DNA of 7,259 nt, taken from positions 1 through 7,259 of the forward strand of contig JALNXP010000124.1 of NCBI GenBank assembly GCA_023230285.1, written 5' to 3'. The stretch's first letter is position 1. The number at the start of each line of letters is the position of its first letter. This document shows positions 5,358-7,259 of the stretch, piece by piece. The notes beneath the pieces are model-generated. The model did not search any database, was not told the origin of the DNA, and was given only the letters and a program-made list of their open reading frames with translations. The position numbers and the translations under genes are program-made. This DNA is from Bacteroidales bacterium (GTDB lineage: Bacteria; Bacteroidota; Bacteroidia; Bacteroidales; BM520).

Positions 5358-6167
5358 TTGAAAAAAATATTATTAGTAATGATTACAGTATTAAGCATGG
5401 CTGCTTGTAATAGCAAGCCCCAAGGAGATGTTATCATCCACACTGAATTTGGAGATATGGTTATTGTTTTATATGACGAAACCCCTCAACACAAAGCGAA
5501 CTTTTTAAAATTAGTAAAAGAAGGATATTATGATGACCTTATTTTTCATAGAGTTATCAGCAATTTCATGATTCAGGGTGGAGATCCGGAGTCAAGAAAT
5601 GCTTCTCCTGATGCTCAATTAGGTAGCGGTGGACCGGATTACACTGTCGAAGCCGAGTTCGTTCCAAAATATATTCACAAAAAAGGTGCGCTTGCAGCTG
5701 CAAGACAGGGTGACAACGTGAACCCGCAAAAACGCTCTTCCGGCTCTCAATTCTATATCGTACAGGGACAACCATACACAGAAGAACAACTTAACGGCGC
5801 AAAATATCAAGCTAAACTGAATGAAGTCTTCATGGACTTTATCTATAAACCTGAAAATGCAAATTATCTAAATCGCTTAGCAGAAGCTCAACGCATTCAA
5901 GACCAGAATGCCTACATGAAAGTTATAGAGGAAATCGAGCCTACACTCCAAGCAATAGTAGACGCTGATGACAGCTGGAAATACACTGACGAACAAGTGG
6001 AAATTTATTCTACTATCGGCGGAACACCTCACCTTGACGGACAATACACCGTTTTTGGTGAAGTTATTGAAGGCTTAGATGTTATTGATAAAATCGCCGC
6101 AGTTAAAACCCGTCCGGGTGACCGCCCCGAGAAAGATGTAAAAATGCGGATTGAAATAATTAAATAA
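5358..6167 (+). CDS. Cyclophilin-type peptidyl-prolyl cis-trans isomerase lipoprotein
   Basis: A 269-residue protein catalysing cis-trans isomerisation of proline peptide bonds, probably as a folding helper on the periplasmic side of the envelope. Residues 1-16 are a lipoprotein signal (KK, hydrophobic core, lipobox MAAC) with lipidated C17. The cyclophilin fold starts at about 24. FHRVISNFMIQGGDP (63-77) holds the catalytic arginine R65, plus F70, M71 and Q73; SSGSQFYIVQG (127-137) holds Q131 and F132; HLDGQYTVFGEVIEGLDVID (225-244) closes the domain, with H225 where human CypA has Trp121. About 80 extra residues (roughly 140-220), rich in charge and Glu/Gln/Ala and probably helical, interrupt the fold, making the protein longer than a plain cyclophilin. 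The start is TTG: an in-frame stop lies just upstream at 5337, and only this start supplies the KK n-region; an ATG at 5379 would lose it. pheS follows after two bases. Confidence 0.93.
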   Translation: MKKILLVMITVLSMAACNSKPQGDVIIHTEFGDMVIVLYDETPQHKANFLKLVKEGYYDDLIFHRVISNFMIQGGDPESRNASPDAQLGSGGPDYTVEAEFVPKYIHKKGALAAARQGDNVNPQKRSSGSQFYIVQGQPYTEEQLNGAKYQAKLNEVFMDFIYKPENANYLNRLAEAQRIQDQNAYMKVIEEIEPTLQAIVDADDSWKYTDEQVEIYSTIGGTPHLDGQYTVFGEVIEGLDVIDKIAAVKTRPGDRPEKDVKMRIEIIK

Positions 6168-6169
6168 TT

Positions 6170-7186
6170 ATGAAAGAAAAAATAGAAAAACTTAAATCAG
6201 AAATAGAAAATTATCTTGAAAATAATGACTCCAAGTCAAAAGCAGAAGAATTTAAGCAACGTTTTCTAAGTAAAAAGGGCGAAATCCAAGCTCTTTTTAA
6301 TGATTTTAAGACCGTTTCTCCCGAAGAGAAAAAAGAAATAGGACAGCGACTTAACATGCTGAAGCTGGCAGCAATGGAAAAGATGAAATCTTTAGAGCTG
6401 TTGAACACCAATGTCAAAGCTGATGATACCATCAATGATATGACAAGAAATGTGGACACTTGTAATCATGGTTCAAAGCACCCTTTATCTTTAGTTCGTA
6501 GCGAAATAATAGACATTTTCTCACGAATAGGGTTCTCTACTGCCGAAGGTCCTGAAATTGAAGACGATTGGCATTTATTCACGGCATTAAACTTTCCACC
6601 GGAACACCCTGCCAGAGACATGCAAGACACTTTCTTCATTGACAAAGACATAGCTTTGCGCACCCATACCTCATCGGTACAGATAAGATATATGGAAGAA
6701 AATCCTCTGCCGATAAGAAAAATATTTCCGGGAAGAGTCTTTAGAAATGAAGCCATATCAGCCCGCGCTCACTGTATATTTCATCAAGTTGAAGGTCTTT
6801 ATATCGATAAACACGTGTCTTTCAAAGACTTGAAACAAGTGTTGATGTACTTCGCCGAGGAAATGTTCGGTCATGACACCAAAATCCGCCTGCGCCCATC
6901 TTACTTCCCTTTTACCGAACCATCTGCAGAAATGGACATCTCCTGCAATATCTGCGGCGGTAAAGGCTGTAACATCTGTAAAGGTAGCGGCTGGGTCGAA
7001 ATACTCGGCTGCGGAATGGTTGACCCTAACGTACTGAAAAACTGCAATATAGACCCAAACGTATACTCCGGTTACGCCTTCGGAATGGGTGTTGAACGTA
7101 TTACTATGCTTAAGTACAATATCAATGACATCAGATTGTTCTTCGATGATGACAGTCGCTTCCTAAAACAATTTGAAAACGCTTAA
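6170..7186 (+). CDS. pheS: Phenylalanine--tRNA ligase alpha subunit
   Basis: A 338-residue class II aminoacyl-tRNA synthetase subunit, of normal length. With PheT it forms the cytosolic alpha2-beta2 enzyme that charges tRNA-Phe. Residues 1-85 are the charged N-terminal coiled-coil arm that contacts tRNA. The catalytic core holds HPLSLVRSEIIDIF (104-117), GPEIEDDWHLFTALNFPPEHPARDMQDTFF (127-156), motif 2 around FPGRVFRNEAISARAHCIFHQVEG (186-209) and motif 3 around GYAFGMGVERITMLKYNINDIR (301-322). A cysteine-rich insert, CNICGGKGCNICKGSGW (259-275), has two CxxC pairs before the conserved EILGCGMVDPNVL; it resembles a zinc knuckle and, from memory, occurs in PheS of several phyla. The ATG is two bases after the cyclophilin stop, so the two share a transcript. 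pheT is not adjacent downstream: a lipoprotein gene begins ten bases on. Confidence 0.97.
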   Translation: MKEKIEKLKSEIENYLENNDSKSKAEEFKQRFLSKKGEIQALFNDFKTVSPEEKKEIGQRLNMLKLAAMEKMKSLELLNTNVKADDTINDMTRNVDTCNHGSKHPLSLVRSEIIDIFSRIGFSTAEGPEIEDDWHLFTALNFPPEHPARDMQDTFFIDKDIALRTHTSSVQIRYMEENPLPIRKIFPGRVFRNEAISARAHCIFHQVEGLYIDKHVSFKDLKQVLMYFAEEMFGHDTKIRLRPSYFPFTEPSAEMDISCNICGGKGCNICKGSGWVEILGCGMVDPNVLKNCNIDPNVYSGYAFGMGVERITMLKYNINDIRLFFDDDSRFLKQFENA

Positions 7187-7196
7187 CATTTTGATA

Positions 7197-7259
7197 ATGA
7201 GAAAAATATGTGCCGCATTATTGGTCATTTGTACTCTGTTGTCATGTACAAAGAAAAAC
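7197..7259 (+). CDS. Start of a putative lipoprotein gene (3' truncated by window edge)
   Basis: Beginning 10 bases after the pheS stop, an ATG opens a frame that stays open for all 21 codons to the window end. The encoded start, MRKICAALLVICTLLSC followed by TKKN, is a typical lipoprotein signal: positive n-region, hydrophobic core and lipobox LLSC with C17 as the lipidated residue. The close spacing suggests it belongs to the cyclophilin-pheS operon. Nothing of the mature protein is visible, so its function is unknown. Confidence 0.75.
   Translation, partial: MRKICAALLVICTLLSCTKKN

Overview
The window looks like a chromosome segment from a low-GC member of the Bacteroidota, probably Bacteroidales-like. 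The grounds are perfect matches to the Bacteroidota -7 promoter element (TAnnTTTG) on both sides of the one divergent intergenic region, no obvious Shine-Dalgarno sequences before the genes, a PEGA-SUMF1 secreted protein of the kind common in this phylum, a lipoprotein cyclophilin with a large insertion, and a PheS with a cysteine-rich insert. The genus cannot be read from the sequence.

Layout. (1) Positions 1-3805, plus strand: a tightly packed operon whose four genes all overlap. It holds the 3' end of a family 2 glycosyltransferase with two C-terminal membrane helices, gmhA (sedoheptulose-7-phosphate isomerase), a two-domain protein joining an HddC-type sugar-1-phosphate nucleotidyltransferase to a GmhB-type HAD phosphatase, and a sodium:solute symporter. 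(2) Positions 3806-4170: a non-coding gap between convergent genes, carrying a 13-bp tandem repeat that decays into CGGAT-cored units, a CUUG-capped inverted repeat beside a GC-rich stretch, and a run of nine G. (3) Positions 4171-5172, minus strand: an exported PEGA + SUMF1/FGE-like protein lacking the cysteines expected of a true formylglycine-generating enzyme. (4) Positions 5173-5357: a divergent promoter region with mirrored TATCTTTGC elements and two small palindromes. (5) Positions 5358-7259, plus strand: a cyclophilin-type peptidyl-prolyl isomerase lipoprotein, pheS only 2 bases behind it, and the first 21 codons of another lipoprotein, cut by the window edge.

How the genes fit together. 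GmhA and the fused protein supply the isomerase, 7-phosphatase and nucleotidyltransferase steps of NDP-D-glycero-D-manno-heptose synthesis. The heptose-7-phosphate kinase is missing here and may lie upstream. The glycosyltransferase is consistent with a cell-surface polysaccharide or lipid-linked sugar role. The symporter is translationally coupled to this set but has no evident place in the pathway.

I found no CRISPR array, transposase, tRNA, rRNA or clearly new multi-gene system. The most interesting items are the fusion enzyme with an eroded metal-binding loop, the symporter in a heptose operon, and the non-catalytic-looking SUMF1 protein.
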